Shown one piece after another: positions 51,838 through 61,242 of a stretch of DNA of 64,000 nucleotides. The translations under genes and the position numbers were made by a program. The stretch is from Lepidostoma basale (taxonomy: Eukaryota; Arthropoda; Insecta; Trichoptera; Lepidostomatidae): positions 370,712 to 434,711 of the forward strand of contig JAHDVF020000872.1 in assembly GCA_022606425.2 (NCBI GenBank), written 5' to 3'. How positions within the stretch are numbered: the first letter of the stretch is position 1; every line of letters starts with the position of its first letter. The notes under the pieces are model-generated. The model ran no database searches. It was given only the letters and a program-made list of their open reading frames with translations, and was not told the DNA's origin.

Positions 51838-52102
51838 ACGACCTTCGTGGCAGAGTGGTTACGAGCTCTGACTTCCATGCTGAAGGTCCTGGGTTCGATT
51901 CCCGGCGATGGCAGTGTGATTGTCACACTGTCTTTGGTGTGGTGTAGAATTCACGTGACAATAAAATGGTGATAGATTTGTTGCCTATGACATGTCACAA
52001 GAAACAATATAACAGCTAAAAAAAATGTATACAGTAATTGGGTCCAAACGACCTGTTGTGTACATAAAAAAATAATAATAATAAAAATAATAATAATAAT
52101 AT
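51838..52102 (+). mobile_element. S1 tRNA-derived SINE
   Basis: A box GTGGCAGAGTGGTTACGAG (51848-51866), B box GGGTTCGATTCCC (51891-51903), body GTAGAATTCACGTGACAATA, and ACGACCTGTTGTGTACATAA before an AAT-rich tail at 52066-52102. The best-preserved head of the family in this window. Confidence 0.9.
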
Positions 52103-52682
52103 GTATCACTGACGAAGGACTGATTGTCCGAAACATGTCTATGTATTTTTAAGTGTTGTATAAACAAAGTGTTTTAAAAAAAGAGAAATAAAGCAATTAC
52201 AACACGAAGTATGGCGAATATAAAAGAAAAGAATAATTGTTTTTTATAGTTATAAACATTTTTAAATACAGTATTAAGGGTTGAAAGATATTGAATTATT
52301 TAAAATGAACTCTCCGGAATTGTTCCAAATTAAAAAGAGCGATCATTGTTTCAATATCCTTTATTAACGTTCGCGTAGATTGTTTGTGAATCGCGGAAAA
52401 AAATATAATAATAACCAAGGAACAAATAACAGATGTTTGCATGCAATAATAATGAAACAGATTGAAAACTACAATCAAGTTAAATATCAAGAGATGCAAT
52501 GAAAGATATATATCACATTATCAACAGCATTACTTATTACTGGGTATCATATATTATGTTAATAAGTCCAAGGTAACAAATTGTTTATTTTTAACAAAAT
52601 GTTTATTTTTAACAAAATCTTTATTCTGAACCAAAATTTTCACTTTAACTAAAATATTTATCTACAACTAGTTCATAAAATG
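52103..52682. other. No recognised feature
   Basis: AT-rich, non-coding. The direct repeat AACAAAATGTTTATTTTTAA at 52590-52620 is short. Confidence 0.5.
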
Positions 52683-52757
52683 GAGCTACAGCGCCCTTGA
52701 GATGATTAATTCATAAAAATGGCGCTCTATAAATCATCCTATTTATTATTTTTATTA
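52683..52757 (+). mobile_element. L2-like 3'-terminal hairpin
   Basis: CAGCGCCCTTGAGATG ... AAAATGGCGCTCTATAAATC, then ATT-type tail (52740-52757). About 75 bp of element end, inserted next to RTX-A. Confidence 0.65.
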
Positions 52758-53120
52758 TAAGGTAATGATTTTTGAAAAGGAAGAAATCATGACAGTCTGT
52801 AACATTAGCGTGAATGGTGAAAATTTGGAGCAAGTAGATGAGTTCGTGAATTTAGGTAGTATGTTTACAAGAGATGGGAAAGGAACCAGAAATAGAGGGA
52901 GACCGAGGAAAACGCGGCACGATCAAATAAATCAAATATTGAATGTCGGCCATGTGAGGAGTCAGAGAAATCGACGCGCGTGCATGACACGATGTATGAA
53001 TGTTTAGGAAGCGAGAGAAATATGTCAGGAACGAAAAGTGTGGCAGTCCATTCTTTCTGCCTACCCCTTCGGTGAGACGGCGTGATGGTCAGTTAGTTAC
53101 TTAGTTAGTTACAGTGATAT
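52758..53120 (+). mobile_element. RTX-A LINE, internally deleted
   Basis: The frame 52765-53007 starts MIFEKEEIMTVCNISVNGEN and LEQVDEFVNLGSMFTRDG, then fuses in frame to KGTRNRGRPRKTRHDQINQI, QRNRRACMTRCMNV. About 130 codons between these are lost. The end GGTGAGACGGCGTGATGGTC, AGTTAGTTACTTAGTTAG is present. Confidence 0.88.
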
Positions 53121-53214
53121 AAATAACATATATTTGAAGAAAAAAAAACACTTAGAATTAATGAAGTAAAGCCAATTACATGCTACCACAATAATCATGT
53201 TAGTGAAAGTACGT

Positions 53215-54285
53215 GTTCGTGGTATTTTCTTCTTCTTCTTCTTCTTCCTCAGCCTATTCCCGTCCACTCCTGGACAAAGGCGCTCCATTCGCTTTCATGT
53301 CACTCTGTCCTGTGCAGACTGCATCCAGGTTATTCCAACATGTCTGTTCAGATCATCCTTCCACCGTAGTTGCGGTCGTCCTGCACTTCTCTCTGCTGAC
53401 CACGGTCTCTAAGTCAGCAGTCTTCTTGTCCACTTTTCATCTGAGCTTCTGGCTACGTGACCTGCCCATTGCCATTTTAGAGTCGCCACCTGGTGGATGA
53501 TGTTAGTGAACTTTGTTTTTTCTCTCACCGTATCGTTTTTGACTTTGGCTTTTAGGCTTACTCCTAACATGGCTCTTTCAATAGCTCTTTGGGTTACTCG
53601 TAGTTTCCCGGCATTTTGTTCGGACAATGTTACAGTTTTAAGACCTGTGCGCTGTTTTCCAGGTGGGAGAGGGAGGTTGCCCCTCTGTGACGGGTCTCGT
53701 TCCTCTCCCTCTTGGCCATGATAATAATTTGTGCAGTGGTTTTATTTATTTATTTAATATTATGAAATGCTTCCTAAACCTCGTCTTTTGTCCTACATGC
53801 CAAAAACTGTTCTCCACGTTATTATATATTTTTTTCCCATCCCGCATTTGTCTGCCTCTCCTGTTCTTCCCGCTGTATATTCCTGTGGTGTATCATTATT
53901 TTTATCTTTTATATAATGTTCCTAAAATGTTCATGTATTATATATTATGCTTATTTATTTATTCAATAAAGTACAGCGGAGCATACAAGTGAGATTGAGA
54001 AGATTAAATGTGGTCTGGCACCCCCTTGTTGTTGCCGTATTTAAATGCAAGTCCCGGATGGACCGGGGACAGGCCCAGGGAGTGTACGAGCGAGGCTTAT
54101 AAAAGGGCGCCGCTACGCCCTATAACAGCCTCGGGTATGTGGCGGGAACTTCTATGTTCCTTTTAAAAATAATAATAATAATAATAAAGTTTTAAGACCA
54201 TAAGTACCAACTGGCAGAACACAGGCTTCATAGACTTTCGTTTCAGGTTGATTGGTATTTTCTGGTTTTTAAGGATGTATTTTAC
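53215..54285 (-). mobile_element. RTE-B LINE 3' end, interrupted by an R1-like copy
   Basis: Minus strand: LKNQKIPINLKRK near 54270, CVLPVGTYGLKT near 54200, then (after the R1-like insertion) LSEQNAGKLRVTQRAIERAM, GVSLKAKVKNDTVREKTKFT, KWQWAGHVARSSDEKWTRRL in the frame 53627-53409, then SAGRPQLRWKDDLNRHVGIT, AQDRVTWKRM near 53300-53270. Ends in TTCTTCTTCTTCTTCTTC at 53226-53245 (GAA tail). One stop separates the last part. Confidence 0.9.
53646..54187 (+). mobile_element. R1-like LINE 3' UTR, inserted with a 12-bp duplication
   Basis: Starts TGTGCGCTGTTTTCCAGGTG and follows the 46310-46815 sequence closely through GTACAGCGGAGCATACAAGT and CCTCGGGTATGTGGCGGGAA. Flanked by AGTTTTAAGACC at 53634-53645 and 54188-54199. 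Its tail is AAT repeats (54168-54187). Only the 3' UTR is present, so it is extremely 5'-truncated. Confidence 0.88.
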
Positions 54286-54370
54286 CTATTCTCAAATAGA
54301 TGCCTTAAATTATTATATATTTGAAATGTATTTTGAAAAAATAAACTAATTTTATTTAATTTGATAAAAA
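54286..54370 (+). mobile_element. CR1/Daphne 3'-terminal fragment
   Basis: CTATTCTCAAATAGATGCCTT, AAATAAACTAATTTTATTTAATTTGAT, the conserved end of the family, about 80 bp. Confidence 0.7.
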
Positions 54371-54784
54371 TAGCTTACTGATCCATCCATTTAGCCAATA
54401 TCTCCGAGAAAACGTCGCAATGGTTATATACGAGTATAAAGTTAATTCAAACGTGTTATCGCGAACGTGTAATAGCAAGCTACATACGTAGCAGGTGTTG
54501 TTCTCAACAAAAGGCTTGGGTTTCTGCGATCCCTTCAAGTCCCTTAAGCTCTGACTTAGAGAATAACTGGCGTATTTGCTGTAATTTCTATTCAGGATTT
54601 GGGAGCGTAACACATTTAGAAGGTAGGGTCTGTTGAGTAAATATCTTTTGTCAATATGGAGTCGGTTGATATTACAAACAAATTATGAATGTTACTAATG
54701 ACATAATGTTGGAACAGATTCCGAAATTTAGATGTCTGAATGACCTTGTCAGTGAAAAAATCAACAAAGTCAACAAAGCTTCAG
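54371..54784. other. No recognised feature
   Basis: Non-coding. The minus open frame 54613-54356 has no family motif. Confidence 0.45.
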
Positions 54785-55140
54785 CGGTATCAACCAGCAA
54801 CTAACACATGTATCTACGATGAAAGATCTCAGAATCATCTATGAGAGTAGGCTGACTTTAGTCAGTAGTGACTTTAGAAGTGACAGCACAGTTTTTTTAC
54901 CTACCAGCCACCAGAACCAATCTGCTTCTGGTGACATCGGTGGGAAGAGCAATTAGTCTGCTGAACGCGGTCTCCTCGGAGATCGACGTCTTTTTCTTTC
55001 TTTCTCTCATTTCTAATGCGTTCCTGGTATTATATTGTATTTTTATAATATTTTACCTGTACTCAATAGATGCCTTAAACATTTGCTGTTCGTATTGGCT
55101 TTTGAATTAATAAACTGATTCGATTCGATTTGAAAAACTT
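54785..55140 (+). mobile_element. CR1/Daphne LINE, internally deleted
   Basis: NQQLTHVSTMKDLRIIYESR at 54797-54856 aligns with 63830-63890. It then jumps, without intervening sequence, to the C-terminal FYLPATRTNLLLVTSVGRAI, SLLNAVSSEIDVFF. The end has CTCAATAGATGCCTTAAAC and CTGATTCGATTCGATTTG. About 250 codons are missing. Confidence 0.85.
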
Positions 55141-55189
55141 GCGTAAGACCTCTACACTGACATAAACGATTGAGATCAGGGCGGATACC

Positions 55190-55465
55190 ACAAGAACGAA
55201 AGCTAAATTGCGAGAGGCAGAGATGCGGACGCTGAGGACAATAGCAAAGAGACGAGATAGGGTGAGGAACACGGCTATTAGCGAAATCTGCAAGGTGGAA
55301 TATATCTTAAGATGGGACAGACAAAGCAAAAGATACTGGAATGCGAACGTGCAGAGGATGAATCCCTTTAGAAATTCACACATCGTGGTGCATCATATTC
55401 CTGTTGGCTACTGCCCCTCGGAGACGGAGACTTCCCAAGAGAGGCCAACCTGACTTGAAAAACAA
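55190..55465 (+). mobile_element. Family C2 LINE C-terminus
   Basis: The frame 55208-55453 reads MREAEMRTLRTIAKRRDRVR, NTAISEICKVEYILRWDRQS, KRYWNANVQRM, then a frameshifted end. The clearest C2 copy here. Confidence 0.75.
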
Positions 55466-55474
55466 ACATCTTCT

Positions 55475-55935
55475 TCTTTAAGTGCCCTGTCAGGTCCCCC
55501 CGACGTTGGTGATCACTCTGGTAAACTCTTCCCTATCCTCCGCTGTTCGGAATAGCTCCTCCACAGTTCTGATTCCCGTCCATTCCCGCACATTGCGCAG
55601 CCAAGAGATCTGCCTTCTCCCTGCCCTCCTTGCGGCTTTTTATTTTTCCCTTCAATATTAGATGCAGCAGGCGATATTTTTCTCCTCGCAGAACGTGACC
55701 CAGATATGGAATCTTGCGGACTATAATCAATGTCAGCAGCTCTCTATTTACTCCTGCACGATTCAGGACTTCTGTGTTCGTCACTCCGTCTGTCCATGGG
55801 ATCCTGAACATTCTTCGATGAAGCCACATTCCAAATGCCTCTAACCGGTTCTTTGTATTTACTTTTAATGTGTGTCATGTGTGTCATATCTCACACCCAT
55901 ATAACAGAACAGACCACACATAACACTTTAACATC
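55475..55935 (-). mobile_element. RTE-C LINE 3' end
   Basis: The minus frame 55829-55533 reads MWLHRRMFRIPWTDGVTNTE, VLNRAGVNRELLTLIIVRKI, PYLGHVLRGEKYRLLHLILK, then frameshifts. The plus left edge CTTCTTTAAGTGCCCTGTCA matches the end of 7344-7964 reversed. It extends to 55935 (CCTCTATCTTAGTTTT). Confidence 0.88.
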
Positions 55936-55944
55936 CTCTATCTT

Positions 55945-56705
55945 AGTTTTATGTTGACAAAATGATGGGTTTTCAGCTTAGATCTGTAATCTGTTGGAAT
56001 ATTTAGGTATCTAAGGTGTGAAGGGAGATTTTTCCTAGCTGATAGACCGGCTATCGTAAACGCTCGATCCCCGAAATTTGTACTAGGGCAACGCTTCGGC
56101 TCATCTAATCGTCCTATTGCCGAGGAGTTCGCCGAGCGATGTATGGATTTCCTTGTGCTTAGGCTGTCCGTTATACAGAGTTCGGATATACTTGGTGCCA
56201 TGCCAGACTGTCCAGCAGAGTTTATACGGGATTCTTTCTGGACTTTTGAGCCAGTGAAGTTCTTTGAGATGTTGTGTTGTATGGGACTTTTTTGGAATGC
56301 CTTTAATGTGTTTTGCTGCTGCGTTGAACGCGGGTGAAGTTTGTTTACTCGTTGTTTTGGAATGTTTGCATAAATTCCATTACAATAGTCAAGTCGTGAC
56401 ACAACGAAAGAATTTACTTTGAAAGTGTCACGGGTAATACTCCTTTTGACCGATTTTATTCGCCTAAGGTGGAAGAAACTAGCTCTGACCGTGTTATTAA
56501 TTTGAGATTTTAGGGACAGATTTGCGTCAAGATAAACACCAAGAAGCTTTATGGTGTTTTTGGGAACGATATCATTGGCAGCTGTTGAAATTGAAAAATG
56601 ATCGATAAGATGTTGACGCTTTGCAGAAGCAGTCCAGAGAAATTCCGGTTTGGATTGATTTAGTTTAAGTTTGTTTCATGCCATCCATTTAGATATGTTA
56701 TGCTT
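55945..56705 (-). mobile_element. L2-like LINE, longest copy
   Basis: Reading the minus strand from 56705: NQSKPEFLWTASAKRQHLID near 56640, NTIKLLGVYLDANLSLKSQI near 56550, TVRASFFHLRRIKSVKRSIT, then the frame 56402-55938: SRLDYCNGIYANIPKQRVNK, a degenerate region, SELCITDSLSTRKSIHR, NFGDRAFTIAGLSARKNLPS and RSKLKTHHF. This is the RT C-terminus and the C-terminal domain; at least two frameshifts. Confidence 0.87.
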
Positions 56706-56905
56706 ATGTATGGAAGCGAGGTATGGAACTGGGAATTGAAGGATAAAAGTAGTGGAAAACCTATGTGAGTGTCGAATGAAAATAAAATAAGTGAATGCGG
56801 TGTGAATTAAAGTGGTATAAAAAAAGAGTGTAAGGAACATTAATGTGGTTTGGCCACATGGAAAAAATGTTATAAAAAGTATATGTAAACGATGTAAATT
56901 AAACT
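56695..56905 (+). mobile_element. RTX-A LINE, short and eroded
   Basis: VMLMYGSEVWNWELKDKSSG, MWFGHMEKM, KVYVNDVN. No 3' end. Confidence 0.75.
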
Positions 56906-56984
56906 AGAAATACGATAAATAAACATGAATTACGATAAATAAACATGACAAGAGGAGCTTAAATGGTGCTTTCAGTTACACAAA

Positions 56985-57605
56985 AAAATCCATATAAAAT
57001 TATTAATACGAATAAAAACGTCTTTACAGTAGTAGTTTTAATATAATTTTTGGGAATGACATATTTCGCCTTGTAAAGAATTATCAAATGCGTTAGATAA
57101 TGCCGTAGCAAGGCGAAACATATCATTCATAAAAAATAGTAAAACTTATGATAGAGTGTCGAATGAAAATATAAGAAGTGAATGCGGTGCGAATGATGGT
57201 GTCATGAACAAAATAATGAAAGGATCATTAAGATGGTTTGGACATGTGGAAAGAATGAATGAAGAAAGAATGTTAAAAAAATTATATGTTAAAGATATAT
57301 GTTAATTAGACCGAGGAAAACGTGGCACGATCAAATAAATCAAATATTGAATGTCGGCCATGTGAGGAGTCAGAGAAATCGACGCGCGTGCATGACACGT
57401 TGTATAAATCTTGAGGAAGCGAGAGAAATATGTCAGGAAAGAAAAGTGTAGCAGTCCATTATTTCTGCCTACCGCTTCGGGGAGACGGCGTGATGGTTAG
57501 TTAGTTAGTTAGTAAAACTTCAAAAAAACATACGTTTTGATTCGTATTGATTATTTAAAATGGAGTTCTAGATCATTGTTAAAGAAACAATAAATACTGG
57601 GTAAT
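56985..57605. repeat. FB-1 fold-back carrying an RTX-A insertion
   Basis: Left arm AATACGAATAAAAACGTCTTT, GACATATTTCGCCTTGTAAAG; centre ATTATCAAATGCGTTAGATAAT; right arm GCAAGGCGAAACATATCATTC, TAGTAAAACTT | insertion | CAAAAAAACATACGTTTTGA, ATTTAAAATGGAGTTCTAGA to GAAACAATAAATAC. With the insertion removed this is the most complete FB-1 copy, ~250 bp. Confidence 0.88.
57148..57509 (+). mobile_element. RTX-A LINE 3' end with readable 11-bp duplication
   Basis: 5'-truncated at ...YDRVSNENIRSECGANDG, LRWFGHVERMNEERM, a deletion, RPRKTWHDQINQILNVGHVR, QRNRRACMTRCINLEEAREI, then GGGGAGACGGCGTGATGGTT and TTAG repeats. The target duplication TAGTAAAACTT is at 57137-57147 and 57510-57520; the last TTAG overlaps it. 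Confidence 0.92.
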
Positions 57606-58087
57606 TTTTTTACGGTATATCATTAAGCATGATGAATTTAGTTGAATTTTATAAGTATACCTTATTACACGTTGAAATTAAGGACCATTAATTAGACTCA
57701 GTAAATGTACACGTGTTCTGAATCAATTTTCTGAACGGCTTTGTAAACATTTGACCTTCATTTTACCTTTATACTATTTTCAATATATTCTATTAACTTA
57801 TTAAATCTGTTTTTTAATGATCAATTCGAATTACAAAAGTGCTCGGAAAAAATGTTTTGTAGGGATAGCCCCGATAATAACCTTATCTCTCCTATTCTCT
57901 TGCCATTGTGGTGGAATGTTATGCCGACTGTGTCATTTCAAAGGGCATCGGATGTTACATATATGGTTTTAGTTACACCTCATGTGGAAGCATTAATTTA
58001 ATAAATGATCTCGTATTATCGCTTTTTTATTACAAATACAGTGAAAACAAACAGCAATCGCTCGAAACATGTGAGTTTATTTATTGT
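57606..58087. other. No recognised feature
   Basis: AT-rich. The first half of the frame 57908-58384 (up to about 58087) has no family likeness and is open by chance in front of an RTX-A fragment. Confidence 0.45.
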
Positions 58088-58485
58088 TTCGTATTGTGTG
58101 GATACTTTGTGTATGATAGAGTGTCGAATGAACTTATGAGAAGTGAATGCAGTGCGAATGATGGTAGTATGAACAAAATAAAGAAAGGATCATTAAGATG
58201 TTTTGAACACATGAAAAGAATGAATGAAGAAAGAATGGTAAAAAAAGTATATATTAACGATGTTAATGTAACTAGAAGCAGAGGAAGACCGAGTAAAACG
58301 TGGCACGATCAAATAAATCAAATGTTGGATGTCGGCCACGTGAGGAGTCAGAGAAATCGGCGCGCGTGCATGACGCGTGTATGAATGTTGAAGAAGCTAG
58401 AGAAATATGTCAGGAAAGAAAAATGTGGCAGTCTATTATTTTTGCCTACCCCTTCGGGGAGACGGCGTGATGGTTAGTTAGAAAA
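58088..58485 (+). mobile_element. RTX-A LINE 3' end
   Basis: YFVYDRVSNELMRSECSAND, LRCFEHMKRMNEERMVKKVY, RPSKTWHDQINQMLDVGHVR, QRNRRACMTRV then a frameshift, and CCCCTTCGGGGAGACGGCGT with GATGGTTAGTTAG. Confidence 0.88.
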
Positions 58486-58489
58486 CTTT

Positions 58490-58984
58490 TGTTTTCTAGA
58501 AGTATTATATTTTATAAGATTGTGATGCTTCGCTTTTGAAACATTAAACCGAACACGCAATTTTCTTTTTACATATTTCTGTAAAACGAAAAATTAAATA
58601 GTCCAAATTAAGGAAAGTATTAAGAAGAAAAAAAGAATTAAGAAAAAAATATTCGTTTTGAAGTTACAACACAAAGTAGAGAACCTGGTAAAAATCAAAG
58701 GAAAGGCTATTTAAGGAACTTTTATTAAAGGAATGTTATAAATATCTTCCAATCCAATATAATTTATGTAATTAAATAGAATATTAATACACTTGTAAAT
58801 GTGCATTTAAAACACTTTATTCTTTACAAAAACCAAAACCAGTTTTGCTCCCTCCGGAGTTTCGTAAAGGTTGCAAAGGACACTGACGAAGCCTGTGTCT
58901 TTTGTAGTCCTGAAAGCAAAACCGTTTGGTTGTTGTAAATAATAAAGTTAGTTAATTAGCTTACAAATAATAGATGGCGCTAGT
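58490..58984. other. Mostly unassigned; small FB pieces
   Basis: 58488-58550 begins like FB-1 (TTTTGTTTTCTAGAAGTATT). 58960-58984 has GATGGCGCTAGTGTAGATTG, an FB-3 end. The rest is AT-rich. Confidence 0.5.
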
Positions 58985-59455
58985 GTAGATTGACCTAAAA
59001 GTGTCAGGTCCCCCCGACGTTGGCGATCACTTTGGTAAACTCTTCCCTATCCTGCGCTGTCTGGAATAGCTACTCCATAGTTCCGAGTCCCGTTCATTCC
59101 CTCACATTGCGCAGCCTAGAGATCTGCCTTCTCCCGGCTCCCCTGCGGCCCTCTATTTTTTCCTTCAAAATTAGATACAGCAGGCGATATTTTTCTCCTC
59201 GTAGAACGTGACCCAGATATGAAATCTTGCGGACTTTGATCAATGTTAGCAGCTCTCTATTTACTCCTGCACGATTCAGGACTTCTGTGTTCGTCACTCC
59301 GTCTATCTATGGGATCCTGAACATTCTTCAATGAAGCCACATTTCAAATGCCTCTAACCGGTTCATTGTATTTACTTTTAATGTCCATGTCTCACACCCA
59401 TATAACAGAACAGACCACACATAACACCTTAACATCCTCTGTCTAAGTAATATAT
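58985..59455 (-). mobile_element. RTE-C LINE 3' end
   Basis: Minus frame 59297-59094: MTNTEVLNRAGVNRELLTLI, KVRKISYLGHVLRGEKYRLL, GRRGAGRRQISRLRNVRE, then a stop (W to TAG-type) in front of GTRN. Extends to TGTGGTCTGTTCTGTTATAT (reversed) at ~59440. Close to 7344-7964 and 55475-55935. Confidence 0.88.
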
Positions 59456-59499
59456 TTAAATATTTATTTAATTTATTAATAGTAAATTTAAATATTTAT

Positions 59500-59860
59500 T
59501 TTATTGTTTCTTGAACAATGATTTAAAATTCCATATTAAATAATTAATAAAAATTAAATCGTCTGTTTTCTAGAAGATTAATTATATTTGGTGTAAATGA
59601 CATATTTCGCCTATCTAAGGCATTATCAAATGTCCACAAATATCAAATTATATTTTTGTTGTTGCCTTTGACAGGAAAAATGTAATAAAACTTCAAGAAA
59701 ACAAACGTTTTCTTTCGTATTAATAAGTTTCATTACAGTTTATGAGAATAACGGGTTTTGCCATTCTTATGCATTATCAAATTTAATAAAGGAAAGGCGA
59801 AACATGTCATTCGTATTAAATCTAATAACACTTCTAGAACATTTTTTTATGCGTTCTTCG
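59500..59860. repeat. FB-1 fold-back, two units back to back
   Basis: ATTGTTTCTTGAACAATGATT, ATCGTCTGTTTTCTAGAAGAT, ATATTTCGCCTATCTAAGGCATT, then an inverted AACTTCAAGAAAACAAACGTT and a second unit ending AAGGCGAAACATGTCATTCGT and ACACTTCTAGAAC. Confidence 0.8.
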
Positions 59861-59898
59861 TAAATGTATATGTGATCGTAATGAATCAATTTAGGTCT

Positions 59899-60547
59899 GG
59901 TAATTTAAACCGATTTTCATGTTTTTTTGGAGGGCGTTTTTTTGTAGGAAAATAAAAATGAATCGTTTTGGATATTTACATATTAAAGATACAAAAAAAA
60001 TTAAAAAAAATTTATAGTTTATTATTATTATTATTATTGATCGAAGTTGGCACCTCGAAAAAAAAAGCGCGTGGGTGGCCCCGGTAATTTTGGCTCTTGA
60101 CGTTATCTGAAATCAAAAATTCGTGAAAATTCTTCATTTGACAACATGTCATTCTGGTCGGAACTACTGAAGTTAAATTTCATGGATAAATAACAAAATT
60201 GCGGATTTTGAAAAAAAAGTCATTTTATTTTAGCAAAGGATGGGTTGTAAAATAAAAAGTTAAGGGTGAAAAAATTTCGCTGTAGTTCCGACGAGAATAA
60301 CATGTCTTTAGATTAAGAATTTTCAAAAATTTTTGATTTCAGATAACATCAAGAGCACCGGGGCCACCCACGCGCTTTTTTTTCGAGGTGCCAACTTCGA
60401 TCAATAATAATAATAATAATAAACTATTATTTTTTTGTACCTTCAATGTTTAAATAAAAACATCCTAAATATCCAAAAATATTCATTTTTATTTTCCTAC
60501 AAAAAAACGCCCTCCAAAAAAGACATGATAAGACGGCTTAAGTTACC
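59899..60547. repeat. FB-4: 649-bp palindrome
   Basis: Outer arms (59899-60050 and 60391-60547) share GAGGGCGTTTTTTTGTAGGA / its complement, AAAAATGAAT, and ATTATTATTATTATTGATCG next to the centre. Inner part 60052-60389 has its own inverted repeats GGCACCTCGAAAAAAAAAGC and GCGTGGGTGGCCCCGG. The centre (60150-60290) is only partly complementary. No frame. The outermost bases read GGTAATTTAAACCG and, inverted, GGTAACTTAAGCCG. Confidence 0.88.
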
Positions 60548-60940
60548 TTAATTTGACTCGTGTTTAAAATGCATGTGCATTTGAAACTGACTATTCAATC
60601 AATGACGCGATGTTATATCTGCTTCTAACAAACAATAAATCATTACATCACATAATAAATAGTCAGTAGATAAAGGCATATCATACATTAAAGCTAGTAT
60701 TACTATTGTTATTAAACAAATAACTTTGTTAATTCTGTGGGATTTGATATATAATAGGAAAGCAGATGTTCGGTCCGATAACTGTGCACTGCACACGATG
60801 TTGATTACACAGCATCCGTGGCCTCAGTAAACTAATGCCGAATTCTCGGATAACGTTAATCATTTGACCACGCTGTACTATTTCATTAACACATTGTGTT
60901 ACATTAACACATTCGCGCTGAGGCAAAAGACGTCGCGTAC
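60548..60940. other. No recognised feature
   Basis: AT-rich, non-coding. CCTCAGTAAACTAATGCCGA near 60820 is unassigned. Confidence 0.45.
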
Positions 60941-60944
60941 GTCA

Positions 60945-61020
60945 ATTCTGTAATAAATGATTGATTTAATCGTGCTACGTTTCCTCGGTATTTCTCTATT
61001 TCTTGTTCCATAAACATGCC
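60945..61020 (-). mobile_element. RTX-A fragment
   Basis: GTAATAAATGATTGATTTAATCGTGCTACG and TTCCTCGGTATTTCTCTATT, the RPRKTWHDQ region reversed. Confidence 0.6.
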
Positions 61021-61104
61021 AAACGACTTAAAAAACGTACAAATATAATTCGTTTATTCGTTCCTATTTACTTAAAGCATTTATTGTTTCTTAAAAAATG
61101 ATGT

Positions 61105-61242
61105 AAATCTCCATCTTCTTCTTAAAGTGCCCTTTCAGGTCCTCTCAATGTTGGCGATCACTCTGGTAAACTCTTCCCTATCCTTCGTTGTCCGGAACAG
61201 CTCATCCACAGTTCCGATTCCCGTCCATTCCCTCACACTGCG
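61105..61242 (-). mobile_element. RTE-C LINE 3' end, cut by the CR1/Daphne element
   Basis: TTCTTCTTAAAGTGCCCTTTC, AATGTTGGCGATCACTCTGG, CCATTCCCTCACACTGCGC: the last ~40 codons of RTE-C reversed. At 61242 it is replaced by the CR1/Daphne 5' junction. Confidence 0.82.

Noticed and set aside
57908..58087. N-terminal half of the 58384-ending frame as a novel protein
   Set aside because: It merely runs open into an RTX-A fragment; no motif and the RTX-A part is truncated.
12485..58485. TTAG tails as telomeric DNA
   Set aside because: Only 2-5 units, always directly after the RTX-A 3' end, and a 4-base rather than the TTAGG unit. They are LINE tails.
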